From the NCBI GenBank assembly GCA_964494395.1, contig CAZBTI010000001.1:1-64000 (forward strand): DNA of 64,000 nucleotides. Reading direction: 5' to 3'. Source of the DNA: SHLQ01 sp964494395. GTDB taxonomy: Bacteria > Actinomycetota > Acidimicrobiia > Acidimicrobiales > SHLQ01. Shown piece after piece: positions 24,099-32,297 of this stretch (position 1 is its first letter; each line of letters begins with the position of its first letter). A program made the translations under genes and the position numbers. Under the pieces are notes generated by a model that saw nothing but the letters and a program-made list of their open reading frames with translations, did no database searches and was not told where the DNA came from.

Positions 24099-24767
24099 AT
24101 GTATATGCAAACGACCTTCCAGCTGTTAACCGATATCGAACGCGCTATTGATCGCTACCGCGCCGATGGAAAAGATTTGCTGGTCAGTTCGTCTTTCCAA
24201 ACCCAGAGCATCCCGCTCCTTCACATTCTCAGCACCATCGATCCCGACATTCCTGTCGCTTTCCTCGATACGGGCTACCACTTCCCAGAGACACTTGCGT
24301 TCCGAGATCAGGTAGCCGAACTGCTCGATCTCAAGCTGATCAACGTGCAGGGCCACGAAGAGCGAGGTGGCAAAGGACTCTACGTCGTGAGCAACGACAG
24401 CTGCTGCGCGCTCAACAAAGTCGAACCAATCCATGCGGTCCTAAAGGACTTCGATGTGTGGATCAGCGGTGTTCGCTCCGACCAGACCGATGTTCGAAGT
24501 GGGTTCACCCCAACAATGCCAGGACCTTCCAACACTGAGCGCTATCACCCGATGCTCTCGTGGACCTTTGAAGACATCAACCGATATCGCCTCGAGCTCG
24601 ATCTCCCAGCCCATCCTCTAGAGGCTCTCGGCTATCGGTCCATTGGATGCGCACCTTGCACGAAGGAGCCGATGATCAAAACGATCTCGTCCAACGACCA
24701 CGACCGCTCCGGTCGCTGGGAAGGGTCGACCAAGACAGAGTGCGGATTGCACCTCGATAAGGCCTAA
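24099..24767 (+). CDS. cysH: Phosphoadenylyl/adenylyl-sulfate reductase
   Basis: 222 residues. Reduces activated sulfate (APS or PAPS) to sulfite for the sulfite reductase encoded on the other strand. The iron-sulfur cysteines C102-C103 (NDSCCALNKVEP) and C184-C187 (GCAPCTKEP) mark the [4Fe-4S] type usually specific for APS; the catalytic C215 is in TKTECGLH near the C-terminus. PP-loop-like region LLVSSSFQTQSIPLLH and FLDTGYHFPET are also present. I chose ATG 24099 (ATG 24105 is an alternative); the frame extends to 23943 but that part is the structured leader. No cysD, cysN or cysC lies in the window. Confidence 0.93.
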   Translation: MYMQTTFQLLTDIERAIDRYRADGKDLLVSSSFQTQSIPLLHILSTIDPDIPVAFLDTGYHFPETLAFRDQVAELLDLKLINVQGHEERGGKGLYVVSNDSCCALNKVEPIHAVLKDFDVWISGVRSDQTDVRSGFTPTMPGPSNTERYHPMLSWTFEDINRYRLELDLPAHPLEALGYRSIGCAPCTKEPMIKTISSNDHDRSGRWEGSTKTECGLHLDKA

Positions 24768-24794
24768 CAGGACGCTGACCTGCAGCGGAGAAGG

Positions 24795-25442
24795 CTAAAG
24801 GTCGGCTGCCTTGTTGCCCCAGCGGTCGATGAACGTGATCTCCGCCGCTGGCTTTCGGGGCGTTACCGAGAAGGTCTCGCCGGTGTAGTAGCCGACCGGA
24901 AGCATGCACACCTGGGTCACCGTGTCGGGAATGCCGAGGATCTCACTCACCTCAGCCTCTGAGCCCAAGTGCAGCGTTGTCCAACACGAACCCACTCCCC
25001 GCGAGCGAAGTGCGAGCTGGAAGCTCCACACTCCGGGAAGCACCGAGCCGTACCAGCCGGACTGCTCGCCTGAGCTGGCGTTCTCAACCCGGTCGTAGCG
25101 AAGTGGAATCACCATCGTTGGGACATTGTGCATGTTCTCCGAGAGATACTCGGCCGAACTTGCGACACGGTCTCCTCTTGCGTCGGTCTCCATATTTCGG
25201 CCGAGCTCAAAGTAGGGTTCTGCGTTCTTTCGATAGATGTCGGCGATCTGCGACTTCAAATCGGCGTCCTCCACGATGAGCCACTTGTTGCGTTCGACAT
25301 TCGACCCCATCGGCGCACGACTGGCGATGTCGATGCTCTCGAGCAGCACGTCGCGAGGGACCGTTCGAGACATATCCATTCGCTTCCGAACCTGCTTTGT
25401 GGTGAGCAGCAGACGGTCGGTTTGTTCGAGATCGAAGTCCAT
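24795..25442 (-). CDS. Nitroreductase-family flavoprotein
   Basis: 215 residues. FMN-dependent oxidoreductase fold: an N-terminal RKRMDMSRTVPRDVLLESIDIASRAPMGSNVERNKW segment binding FMN phosphate, the central GWYGSVLPGVWSFQLALRSRGVGSCWTTLHLG and the terminal VCMLPVGYYTGETF. The substrate (nitroaromatic, quinone, iodotyrosine-like or other) cannot be told. The ATG at 25442 has TAGGGT 5 nt upstream; the open frame to 25490 includes this promoter and is not coding. Convergent with cysH (27 nt between stops). Confidence 0.85.
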   Translation of the reverse strand: MDFDLEQTDRLLLTTKQVRKRMDMSRTVPRDVLLESIDIASRAPMGSNVERNKWLIVEDADLKSQIADIYRKNAEPYFELGRNMETDARGDRVASSAEYLSENMHNVPTMVIPLRYDRVENASSGEQSGWYGSVLPGVWSFQLALRSRGVGSCWTTLHLGSEAEVSEILGIPDTVTQVCMLPVGYYTGETFSVTPRKPAAEITFIDRWGNKAADL

Positions 25443-25469
25443 TCCGCACCCTAGCCCACGCCTCTCAAC

Positions 25470-25487
25470 CCGACTCTTCGGAGTCGG
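25470..25487. repeat. UUCG-tetraloop hairpin
   Basis: CCGACTC-ttcg-GAGTCGG, a perfect 7-bp stem with a stable tetraloop, just upstream of the leaderless nitroreductase promoter. Confidence 0.5.
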
Positions 25488-25540
25488 CAACCTCGCTGTG
25501 ACCGTGGCGTAACCCGCTGTTCACCCAGCGACAAGCCTGC

Positions 25541-25575
25541 GGTCACATGAAGTGTGCGCTGGTCACAATGTGACC
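25541..25575. promoter_or_regulatory. GGTCACA operator-like palindrome upstream of uspA
   Basis: GGTCACAATGTGACC (25561-25575) is a perfect palindrome around one central base, and a third half-site GGTCACA lies at 25541-25547, 20 nt upstream in direct orientation. It is about 100 nt before the uspA start. A dimeric regulator site is likely; which protein binds is unknown. Confidence 0.5.
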
Positions 25576-25677
25576 GCTGTTGCGCCCCTCATGCACCACT
25601 ATTGCGCGGTGACTACGTAGCGTTTTACTTACCGGATGTTTCACGAACAATCCCCCAAGCATCCAGAAGGAGAGATC

Positions 25678-26097
25678 ATGTACAAGAACATCGTTGCCGG
25701 ATACGACGGTTCCGACCGGTCCATGCGGGCAGTAGAAGAAGCAGCTGACCTCGCAACCGCAGTCGGCGCTAGCTTGCACCTCGTCTCAGCGGTTCCAAAG
25801 AAGGACACCATCCATGAGATCGGCGAGTCCTCCGACAAGCGCTTCATGAGCGACACCGAAATCGCGGCCGACATGTTGAAGAACGTGGCGTCGAACTACA
25901 GCCATCTCGACATCTCGGCGAAGGCAGCATGTGGCGCCCCAGCCCAGGTACTTCTTAGCGAGGCAGACGAAGTCAACGCTGACCTCATCATCGTCGGCAA
26001 CCGCCACGTACAGGGCATCAGCCGCGTACTCGGCTCCGTCGCCGAAGACGTCGCCCAAAAGGCACCATGCGCAGTCTTGGTCGCCAAGACCGCCTAG
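25678..26097 (+). CDS. Universal stress protein (UspA family)
   Basis: 139 residues, a single Usp domain. N-terminal MYKNIVAGYDGSDRSMRAVEEAADLA and C-terminal GNRHVQGISRVLGSVAEDVAQKAPCAVLVAK give the ATP-binding type motif G-x2-G-x9-G-S. A strong ribosome binding site AAGGAGA lies 6 nt before the ATG at 25678, and a GGTCACA palindrome lies upstream. Role in stress survival is inferred from the family. An imperfect palindrome GCTTGTG-c-CACAAGC (26104-26118) follows the stop and may terminate transcription. Confidence 0.92.
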   Translation: MYKNIVAGYDGSDRSMRAVEEAADLATAVGASLHLVSAVPKKDTIHEIGESSDKRFMSDTEIAADMLKNVASNYSHLDISAKAACGAPAQVLLSEADEVNADLIIVGNRHVQGISRVLGSVAEDVAQKAPCAVLVAKTA

Positions 26098-26160
26098 CAC
26101 TGGGCTTGTGCCACAAGCTGCTCGCCATAGCACGCTGACAAGGCGTTAATTGCACGACAG

Positions 26161-27156
26161 TTAGGCCTCGCGGACAACGTCTGCGGGGTCTTTGTCGTTT
26201 CTGCGCCCGAGATACACCGGATGGCGCAAGTGCCCATCTTCGGTCCACTCGCCGAACGACACTTCCACCACGTGAGTGGGTCGGGCCCAACGCAATGTCC
26301 GGCCACGGTCGCCAACCGGCGACGCGAACGGAGACTCTTCGACCGCATCAAGTTCGAGTTGCTCCTTCCACCATTGCCGCTCGCGATCGTTCAGCCCCGA
26401 ACCAACCGAACCGGCAGAAACCAACTGTTGGCCGTCTGGGCCAGACTCCACGACGCCGAGCAGCAACGAACCAAGACCGCCAGCGTTGCCTTCACGACCT
26501 TCGGTCCAACCACCCACCACGAACTCCTGACGCCGTGATGGTTTGACCTTCACCCAGTGCCGATGGCTCTTGCCTGGCTGATAGGTCGAGTCGAGTCGCT
26601 TCGCAACGATCCCTTCGAGACCTTGTTCTCTCACGGTTGCGAGCAGCGCATGTGGATCGTCGAGCGTCTGATCGGTGAGGCGCCAATGACTGCCGGGCTC
26701 ATCGATGATCTGCTCCAATAGCTTGCGCCGATCTTTGAGCGGCAGGCTGCTGGTGTCGTGCCCATTGAGGTGCAACAGATCAAAGATTGCGAACGTCACC
26801 GGAGTCACTTTGGCGAGTGATTCGGCAACCTTGGGATCGCTAACGTGCATGCGGTGTTGGAGTGCGGCAAAGCTCGGCGTTCCCTCCTGACCAAGCGCGA
26901 CAACTTCGCCGTCGAGAATGATCGACTCGAAGCCATCGAGTAGGGATGTCAGGCCAGCGAGCTCGGGATAGGCAATCGTGGCGTCGTTGCCCGCCGCGCT
27001 TTTAAGGCGGACACCATCATCATCGAGGAGAGCAACGATGCGCATGCCGTCCCACTTGATCTCGTACGCCCACGAGTCTCCACCAGTACGGGAAATCGGT
27101 AGCTCGCCGGTCACCGCTTTCATAGGGAGGATCGTTCGACCTCGCAGCGTTCCCAT
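26161..27156 (-). CDS. ATP-dependent DNA ligase (LigC/LigD ligase-domain type)
   Basis: 331 residues. Nucleotidyltransferase motif I YEIKWDGMR with the AMP-accepting Lys34, motif III-like FAIFDLLHLNGHD, motif IV LEGIVAKRLDSTY and motif V WVKVKPSRRQEF, followed by a C-terminal OB domain (about 215-325). The size matches stand-alone ligases of NHEJ type in actinobacteria; no Ku, LigD polymerase or phosphoesterase domain is nearby. Probably joins nicks or breaks in repair. GTG/ATG ambiguity: the ATG at 27156 follows GGTAGG; ATG 27123 is an alternative. Convergent with uspA, and transcribed after the SRPBCC gene (13 nt apart). Confidence 0.88.
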   Translation of the reverse strand: MGTLRGRTILPMKAVTGELPISRTGGDSWAYEIKWDGMRIVALLDDDGVRLKSAAGNDATIAYPELAGLTSLLDGFESIILDGEVVALGQEGTPSFAALQHRMHVSDPKVAESLAKVTPVTFAIFDLLHLNGHDTSSLPLKDRRKLLEQIIDEPGSHWRLTDQTLDDPHALLATVREQGLEGIVAKRLDSTYQPGKSHRHWVKVKPSRRQEFVVGGWTEGREGNAGGLGSLLLGVVESGPDGQQLVSAGSVGSGLNDRERQWWKEQLELDAVEESPFASPVGDRGRTLRWARPTHVVEVSFGEWTEDGHLRHPVYLGRRNDKDPADVVREA

Positions 27157-27169
27157 TACCTACCCGGTT

Positions 27170-27664
27170 CTACCGGCGGGAAATAACCGCATCGAGCAAG
27201 TTCTCAAGACTCTGACCCCAATTGCTCACAAACTGTGTCTCAACAATCGACTTCGCTGGCCGCAAATACACGGGTAGGTCGAACGCTCCCGTCCAGCGGA
27301 CCTCTGTGCGCACTTCACCGTGGCGCGATGTGTCTGCCAGTTCCAACGTCTCCAGAGCGCGCGTCGCCATGGGAAGGTTTGTCTTCGACAGTTGGATCGC
27401 CCAGAAATTTGGCGCTTCTATGGCCACCGTTACCTCGCGGATCTTGAATGGTGCGACGCTGACCGTGCGTGACTGTCCAGCTGCAGTCCACGGGTCGTGC
27501 GATGACTCCATGGCCTTGCAGCCGTGGAACCATTCGGGCCACGAGCTGTTGTCGGCAATCACGGCCCATACCTCATCTATTTGCGCTGGCAAGTCGACCT
27601 CGCACGAGATGACGAGCTCGGCCTGATCGACAAATTCGAGACTCGCTCGCTGCAAGATGGGCAT
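27170..27664 (-). CDS. SRPBCC (START/Bet v1-like) family protein
   Basis: 164 residues. Pattern of a polyketide-cyclase/dehydrase-type hydrophobic cavity domain: VISCEVDLPAQIDEVWAVIADNSSWPEWFHGCKAMES at the N-terminus, a variable beta-sheet core, and a long C-terminal helix SIVETQFVSNWGQSLENLLDAVI. The bound ligand is unknown. ATG 27664 has -10 TATGCT (27671-27676) exactly 6 nt upstream; the longer open frame to 27940 overlaps the divergent enoyl-CoA hydratase gene and is a shadow. Confidence 0.8.
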   Translation of the reverse strand: MPILQRASLEFVDQAELVISCEVDLPAQIDEVWAVIADNSSWPEWFHGCKAMESSHDPWTAAGQSRTVSVAPFKIREVTVAIEAPNFWAIQLSKTNLPMATRALETLELADTSRHGEVRTEVRWTGAFDLPVYLRPAKSIVETQFVSNWGQSLENLLDAVISRR

Positions 27665-27716
27665 ATCCAGAGCATACGCAGTGCTACTGGCAAGCGCCCG
27701 ACGATAGGTTCGTGTC

Positions 27717-28487
27717 ATGAGCGAGCCTCGCATCCGCACCGAACTCGACGACAGAGGAGTTTTCACGATCACGCTCGTCGATGAGGCAAAGCGAAACGTG
27801 TTGAGCCAGGCGCTGACCGCCGAACTCGTTGATGCAATGGACCGAGCCGACACCGAAGATGACGTTCGAATCGTCCTGTTGACAAACTCCGGGCGCATCT
27901 TCTGCGCCGGAGCCGACCTCGACGAGCGACGGGCCAACAATGGCCAGTCTGGACCGATCGACTCACTCGCACTTTTCCGACGGATTCAGCTGTCCCCAAA
28001 ACCGTGGGTCGGGCGGATCGCCGGTCACGCCGTGGCCGGCGGAACCGGCCTTGCTGCCGCACTCGATATCTCGGTGTCGCTGACGAGCATCAAACTCGGC
28101 TTCACCGAAGTCCGGCTCGGCATTGCTCCGGCGATCATGTCGGCCATCTGCCTACCAAAGATGCGCACCGGCGACGCGAAGTCGGCGTTCCTTCGCGGTG
28201 CGTTGTTCGATGGCGCAGAAGCACAGCGGCTGGGCCTCATCACTACTGCGGTGGACTCGTTGGAGGCTCTCGATGCTGAGGTCGACGCAGTCATTTCTGA
28301 CCTTCTGCTCGGCGGCCCCAAAGCCTTCGCCGCCACCAAGCAATTGTTCGAGACGGTTCCGTTTATGGGCCCCGATGAAGCCATCGAGTATGCGAGCGTT
28401 CGATCGGCCGAACTGTTCGGCTCCGATGAAGCAGCCGAAGGCATGGCGGCCTATCTGGAGAAACGCCCGCCCTACTGGGTCAAGTAG
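27717..28487 (+). CDS. Enoyl-CoA hydratase/isomerase family protein
   Basis: 256 residues, crotonase fold. Oxyanion-hole segments FCAGADLDERR and AGHAVAGGTGLAAALDISVS are present. Of the two glutamates of classical hydratases, the one in GFTEVRLGIAPA is kept, while the position equivalent to the other is Gly/Thr (GGTGLA), so the exact reaction (hydratase, methylglutaconyl-CoA-type hydratase, lyase) is open. Leaderless: TAGGTT (27705-27710) ends 6 nt before the ATG. Its 3' end overlaps the convergent DUF3445 gene by 16 nt. Confidence 0.88.
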   Translation: MSEPRIRTELDDRGVFTITLVDEAKRNVLSQALTAELVDAMDRADTEDDVRIVLLTNSGRIFCAGADLDERRANNGQSGPIDSLALFRRIQLSPKPWVGRIAGHAVAGGTGLAAALDISVSLTSIKLGFTEVRLGIAPAIMSAICLPKMRTGDAKSAFLRGALFDGAEAQRLGLITTAVDSLEALDAEVDAVISDLLLGGPKAFAATKQLFETVPFMGPDEAIEYASVRSAELFGSDEAAEGMAAYLEKRPPYWVK

Positions 28488-29314
28488 GTAATCACGGCCT
28501 CTTGTCGTCCCGCCGCGTCCTTGTTGCGTAGCGATCGTTCGCTCGCCACCTCGAGAAATGCCGCAAGCTCGCTCGCTACCTCGGGTCGGGCTTTCACCTG
28601 AGCAAACGGGGCGAACTGGGTCTTTACCGTGAAGATGATCGCGCCCGTTCGCTCGAGCCGTCGAAGGGTTTGTCGCTCTGAGCGGACCCACAACCCGGCA
28701 ACATCGGCAGAGTTCATGACCGGAAGGTGGTCGATATGGCTTGGCAGAAAGTGCGTTGGTGCATCATGGATAAACCAGTTGCGACGACCCACCACCCGAC
28801 CAACGGTGAGCCGATCGAAGAAGTGATCGACTTTGGCTGCGAGTAGTTCGTCGTAGCCGTTCGTCGGCCCGTGCACGTCGGCGATCGACAAGCCGATCTT
28901 GTCGGGCAGCGCCCACTGATCGGGGAACAGCAGCACTCCCCCAGCGAGGTACCAATGCTCTTCGTTGCGAACCATGAAGAGCACATCTTCTTGGATCGAC
29001 ACTGCGAGGTTGGCGAGCTCGCTGCGAACCGGCGAGTCCGTCGGACCGGGAGCCAACGGTCCACGAAACGCCTCGACATGTTCTATGAGCTCAGCGAGTT
29101 GATCGTCGTGACCGTCTACAAGCTGTGCGAATTCCGGGTGCTGAAGTAGCAAGTCCTTACGTAGCTTCAGTTCTTCTGTCGTCTTGTGGTCGACGGTCAA
29201 CCAGTCGGCCTCATCGATCCCCCGGGTCCCCATCCGAAGAAACGGATCCCCGACCGGCAGCGGCAGATCGTCGAGCCAGTCGTAGTTGGGGTTGGTTCGG
29301 AAAGGCGCTGCCAT
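28472..29314 (-). CDS. DUF3445 haem-dependent oxidative N-demethylase-like protein
   Basis: 280 residues. Recognised by the family pattern LAVSIQEDVLFMVRN, LAGGVLLFPDQWALPDKIGLSIADVHGPTNGYDE, FFDRLTVGRVVGRRNWFIHDAPT and the terminal LRRLERTGAIIFTVKTQFAPFAQV. A characterised member is the haem-binding PAS-like catalytic subunit of an oxidative N-demethylase. That enzyme uses separate flavin/FeS subunits, none of which are adjacent, so this gene is an orphan. ATG 29314 has TAGGGT 7 nt upstream. Candidate substrates are methylated amines (inference). Confidence 0.75.
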   Translation of the reverse strand: MAAPFRTNPNYDWLDDLPLPVGDPFLRMGTRGIDEADWLTVDHKTTEELKLRKDLLLQHPEFAQLVDGHDDQLAELIEHVEAFRGPLAPGPTDSPVRSELANLAVSIQEDVLFMVRNEEHWYLAGGVLLFPDQWALPDKIGLSIADVHGPTNGYDELLAAKVDHFFDRLTVGRVVGRRNWFIHDAPTHFLPSHIDHLPVMNSADVAGLWVRSERQTLRRLERTGAIIFTVKTQFAPFAQVKARPEVASELAAFLEVASERSLRNKDAAGRQEAVITYLTQ

Positions 29315-29365
29315 GAGTGAGACCCTAGAAGGCGCGCTCACGTATTCGCCCAACCCTCCACCGAC

Positions 29366-30772
29366 CTAGATCACCGCTTCAAAGACCGCCCGACGGTCGA
29401 AGGTCTGCCACGCCTGCACCACACGTCGAAGCCCTTCGGTGAGCTCATCGATTGGGGCGGTGAACGGGATCCGGATGTTGGGACAGTCGGCATCGATGGC
29501 ACAGAACTCGTTGCCCGATGCGAGGAGTACGCCATGGCGGCTTGCGTGTCGGACAAATGCAGTCGCCGACGAATTATCCGGCATTTGCGCCCACACCGAC
29601 AGCCCACCTCTCACCGGAGCGAAGCTCCATTCGGAGAGTTCTGTCTCGAGGGTCTCTCGCACCAGCTCGGCGGCGGGTCGTAGCTGTTCGACGCGAGTCG
29701 AGGCCAGCTCCTCGTAACGACCAATGAGTTCCAGACCGAGCAGCTGGCTCAAGCCAGGCGTCGCCATATCCGCCACGGCTTTCGGAGTACGTAGACCGTT
29801 GATGATCTGCGCATCAGCCCGGATCCAACCGAGACGGAGACCACTCCACGCAACCTTTCCGACCGATCCCACCGTGATCCCGTACCCGCCGGTATCAAAC
29901 TCATCGATCGCCGGGAGATGTCGCTTGTCGAAGCCGAGGTCTGCCGAAACGCGGTCGTCGAGCACCGGCACCCGATGCTTCTTCGCAAGGCTGGCAATCG
30001 CTTCGACTCGCGCCGGCGGCAATCGACCACCGGTCGGATTCTGATGCTGTGGGTTGACCGCGAGGAGACTTGGCCGATATCGGTCCATCTTTGCTTCGAG
30101 ATCATCGATGATGATGCCTTGATCATCGAGCTTGACAGGTTCGTAGCGAGCACCGACTTGGCGGACCGCATCGATAAGCCCAGGCCAAGTGTCATCTTCT
30201 CCGAGAACCACATCGCCCGGTCGTGTCATCGTCGTGATGACGAGCTGGAGCGCCTGTTGAGCTCCAGTGGTTACCAAGATCTGGTGTGGTGTGCTGGGCA
30301 TGCCCTGACGCGTGTGAAGAGCAGCTATTTGTTCGCGCAGCCGCCACCAACCCAAGGGCTCGGCTCGGTCAAGGTCTTCTGCGTGCGGTGAGAGGTCGAT
30401 GGAAGTAACCAGATCGCGCACCTCGGGCAACATTGCCGGAATGGCCTTCAAAAGGTCGATCGCCCCGCCGTCAGTCATCCACAGTCGCTCGCCAACAAAG
30501 TCAGCCGGAGCCTGATTCGCTGCCAACGGCTTTCCCGAAATCGTCGTTCCCTTGCCCTGCACGCGCTCGACGACCCCCAACTGTGCCAGATGATCGAATG
30601 CTCGCACGATCGTGCCCCGAGACACGACAAGTGCCGCAGCGAGTGCTCGCTCGGGCGGCAGCTGATCTTCAGGGCGCAACACACCGTCAGCGACTAACCG
30701 CTCAATCGCTGTAGCGATCTGTCCATAAACCGGACCACTCCCATTGGACCATTGGCCCAGCAATTGGACCAT
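29366..30772 (-). CDS. MocR-type regulator (GntR wHTH fused to PLP aminotransferase-like domain)
   Basis: 468 residues from ATG 30772. Residues about 10-80 are a GntR winged helix (VYGQIATAIERLVADGVLRPEDQLPPERALAAALVVSRGTIVRAFDHL); the remainder is a fold-type I aminotransferase-like domain with the PLP-binding Lys in VGSVGKVAWSGLRLGWI and the Asp/Asn pocket NPQHQNPTGGRLPP. MocR proteins usually sense PLP-related ligands and control a divergent gene. The start codon and first codons lie within a cluster of direct repeats (see 30743-30804). The frame continues upstream to 31222, but that overlaps the divergent 30840 gene and is not coding. Confidence 0.9.
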   Translation of the reverse strand: MVQLLGQWSNGSGPVYGQIATAIERLVADGVLRPEDQLPPERALAAALVVSRGTIVRAFDHLAQLGVVERVQGKGTTISGKPLAANQAPADFVGERLWMTDGGAIDLLKAIPAMLPEVRDLVTSIDLSPHAEDLDRAEPLGWWRLREQIAALHTRQGMPSTPHQILVTTGAQQALQLVITTMTRPGDVVLGEDDTWPGLIDAVRQVGARYEPVKLDDQGIIIDDLEAKMDRYRPSLLAVNPQHQNPTGGRLPPARVEAIASLAKKHRVPVLDDRVSADLGFDKRHLPAIDEFDTGGYGITVGSVGKVAWSGLRLGWIRADAQIINGLRTPKAVADMATPGLSQLLGLELIGRYEELASTRVEQLRPAAELVRETLETELSEWSFAPVRGGLSVWAQMPDNSSATAFVRHASRHGVLLASGNEFCAIDADCPNIRIPFTAPIDELTEGLRRVVQAWQTFDRRAVFEAVI

Positions 30773-30881
30773 TCGATTGGATCCCACTTTGTTCACATTG
30801 GCCCTCGAATCATCTGCTCGTGTTCCGCAGAATACGACTATGACCATCACAACAACCGTACCAATCCGACCAAATTGGACC
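30743..30881. promoter_or_regulatory. Direct-repeat operator cluster ATTGGMYC for the MocR regulator
   Basis: Copies of ATTGG(A/C)(C/T)C occur at 30743-30750, 30751-30758, 30763-30770, 30776-30783 and 30797-30804, with a further one at 30874-30881 inside the divergent small gene. All are in the same orientation. MocR regulators commonly bind direct repeats. Three copies lie within the first codons of the MocR gene itself (MVQLLGQWSNG), so binding could block its own transcription. Confidence 0.6.
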
Positions 30882-31148
30882 CTTCCAGCGGGTCCTGCGC
30901 CCAAGATCACCGTGTCGGAGGTGAACGCCGCCCTCGCCAGATACGAGGTTGACGACATCACAGACGAGCTCACGCCGTACCTCGCCGCAGCCGTTGCGGA
31001 ACTCGCACTCAACGCCGACGTGCCATGGCGCTTTGGGCCCGACGATGCGCTGGTTGCGCTACTCCGGATGATCGCGAAGGTTGCGCTCCACACTCCTCGA
31101 GCGACCGGCATCCACCTCAGCGCTCTCGCACAACAGCTCGTGCTGTAG
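30840..31148 (+). CDS. Small uncharacterised protein
   Basis: 102 residues, acidic/alanine-rich, no recognised domain. Sequence features: a Thr/Pro-rich start, then helical segments VSEVNAALARYEVDDITDELTPYLAAAVAELALNADVPWRF and DALVALLRMIAKVALH. No transmembrane helix or cysteines. It is divergent from the MocR gene and overlies one copy of the operator repeat, so it may be the MocR target. Coding status rests on position, reasonable composition and the lack of a better alternative. Confidence 0.5.
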   Translation: MTITTTVPIRPNWTLPAGPAPKITVSEVNAALARYEVDDITDELTPYLAAAVAELALNADVPWRFGPDDALVALLRMIAKVALHTPRATGIHLSALAQQLVL

Positions 31149-31163
31149 TGAGTGTCGGTGGAG

Positions 31164-32261
31164 CTACGGCGTGGCGTCGAGTGCGTTGGCGATATCGGCC
31201 CAGAGGTCGTCGAGCTGTTCACAGCCGACCGACAAGCGAATCAGGGTTGGTGGCATGTGCTCTTGACCTTCGATCAACGCTCGTCGTTCCCAAGTCGACT
31301 CGATTCCACCCAGGCTGGTTGCGTTCTTCACGATCGCAGACGCCTCGACCACCGCACTCGCCTTCTCGCCATCACCCGCCACCTCAAAGCTCAACATGGC
31401 CCCAAAGCCATTCATGAATGAGGCCGCGACTTCGTAGGTGTCATGGCTAGGAAGTCCGGGGAAACGAACCTTCGAGACCTGAGGGTGCGCTTCAAGACGC
31501 TCGGCGATCACCTGCGCGTTGACCATCGATCGCTCCATCCGTAGACCGAGGGTGCGCAAACCTCGAATGGCGAGAAAGGCTTCCATGGCCCCGATGGTGG
31601 CTCCATGCAGGAGCCGAGCGTTGTGGAGCCGTTCGTACAATTCGTCATTAGCGGTCGTGAGCACGCCAGCGAGCAAGTCGGAGTGGCCGCCGATGAACTT
31701 GGTCGCCGAGTGCATCGAGATGTCCGCACCGAGCGCAAGGGGTTGTTGAACGAGCGGTGTCGCAAAGGTTCCGTCGACCGCGATGATGCAGCCGTCTTTG
31801 CGATCAGCCCCGCAGATCGCGGGTAGGTCTGCAACGGTGAGCAGTGGGTTGGCTGGCGATTCGATCAAGAGTAGATCCGCCCGCCCGGCGGCCTCAATCC
31901 ACGCGTCGGTATCGGCGAGGTCGAGACGCTCGACGGTCCATCGGCCTTGCTCCTCACCCTCCACAGCTAGTCCGTTTGTGGCGTGATAGGGATCGTGAGG
32001 AATGACGACTGTCGACCCAGCCGGCATCAGTGCAAGCACGGTAGCTACTGCCGCCATGCCCGAACCAAACGCGAGGCTGCGGCCGCCCTCAAGGCCACCG
32101 ATGAGCGCCTCGAAGGCCTCTTCGGTCTCGGTGCCGTCGACGCGGTTGTAGTAGCGGTCTCCGGGGAGTTGAAAGTTCGATGCGAACGTGGGCTGGGTGT
32201 TCATTGGCTGGCCAGGCCCGGTCGGGCGGCCCTTGGAGATAAGCCAAGTGTCGGGATGCAT
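31164..32261 (-). CDS. Trans-sulfuration PLP enzyme (cystathionine gamma-synthase/lyase family)
   Basis: 365 residues. Cys/Met metabolism PLP family: the Schiff-base Lys is in SMHSATKFIGGHSDLL, with YYNRVDGTETEEAFE, AFGSGMAAVATVLAL, ESPANPLLTVADL and VDGTFATPLVQQPLALGAD. It could be cystathionine gamma-synthase, beta/gamma-lyase or methionine gamma-lyase; the sequence alone does not separate these. ATG 32261 is preceded at 5 nt by TACATA, a -10-like box, so it may be leaderless; ATG 32267 is the alternative. It ends 16 nt from the small gene at 30840-31148. Divergent from the histidine fusion gene with only 36 nt between starts. Confidence 0.88.
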   Translation of the reverse strand: MHPDTWLISKGRPTGPGQPMNTQPTFASNFQLPGDRYYNRVDGTETEEAFEALIGGLEGGRSLAFGSGMAAVATVLALMPAGSTVVIPHDPYHATNGLAVEGEEQGRWTVERLDLADTDAWIEAAGRADLLLIESPANPLLTVADLPAICGADRKDGCIIAVDGTFATPLVQQPLALGADISMHSATKFIGGHSDLLAGVLTTANDELYERLHNARLLHGATIGAMEAFLAIRGLRTLGLRMERSMVNAQVIAERLEAHPQVSKVRFPGLPSHDTYEVAASFMNGFGAMLSFEVAGDGEKASAVVEASAIVKNATSLGGIESTWERRALIEGQEHMPPTLIRLSVGCEQLDDLWADIANALDATP

Positions 32262-32297
32262 GTCCATATGTAGACACCGTATCCGTATGCTGATCCG
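32262..32297. promoter_or_regulatory. 36-nt divergent double leaderless promoter
   Basis: TATGCT (32286-32291) is 6 nt before the plus-strand ATG 32298. On the minus strand TACATA is 5 nt before ATG 32261. The two promoters must overlap in their -35 regions, so the genes are likely mutually exclusive or co-controlled. Confidence 0.5.

Noticed and set aside
27665..27940. N-terminal extension of the SRPBCC protein
   Set aside because: It is antisense to the start of the enoyl-CoA hydratase gene; the leaderless promoter at 27671-27676 sets the start at 27664.
30773..31222. N-terminal extension of the MocR protein
   Set aside because: Ser/Ala-rich sequence without domain, overlapping the divergent gene and the operator repeats.
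31025..31417. Plus-strand frame overlapping the PLP enzyme's C-terminus
   Set aside because: It runs opposite to a gene with a complete PLP-enzyme sequence and has an Arg/Ser-rich shadow composition.
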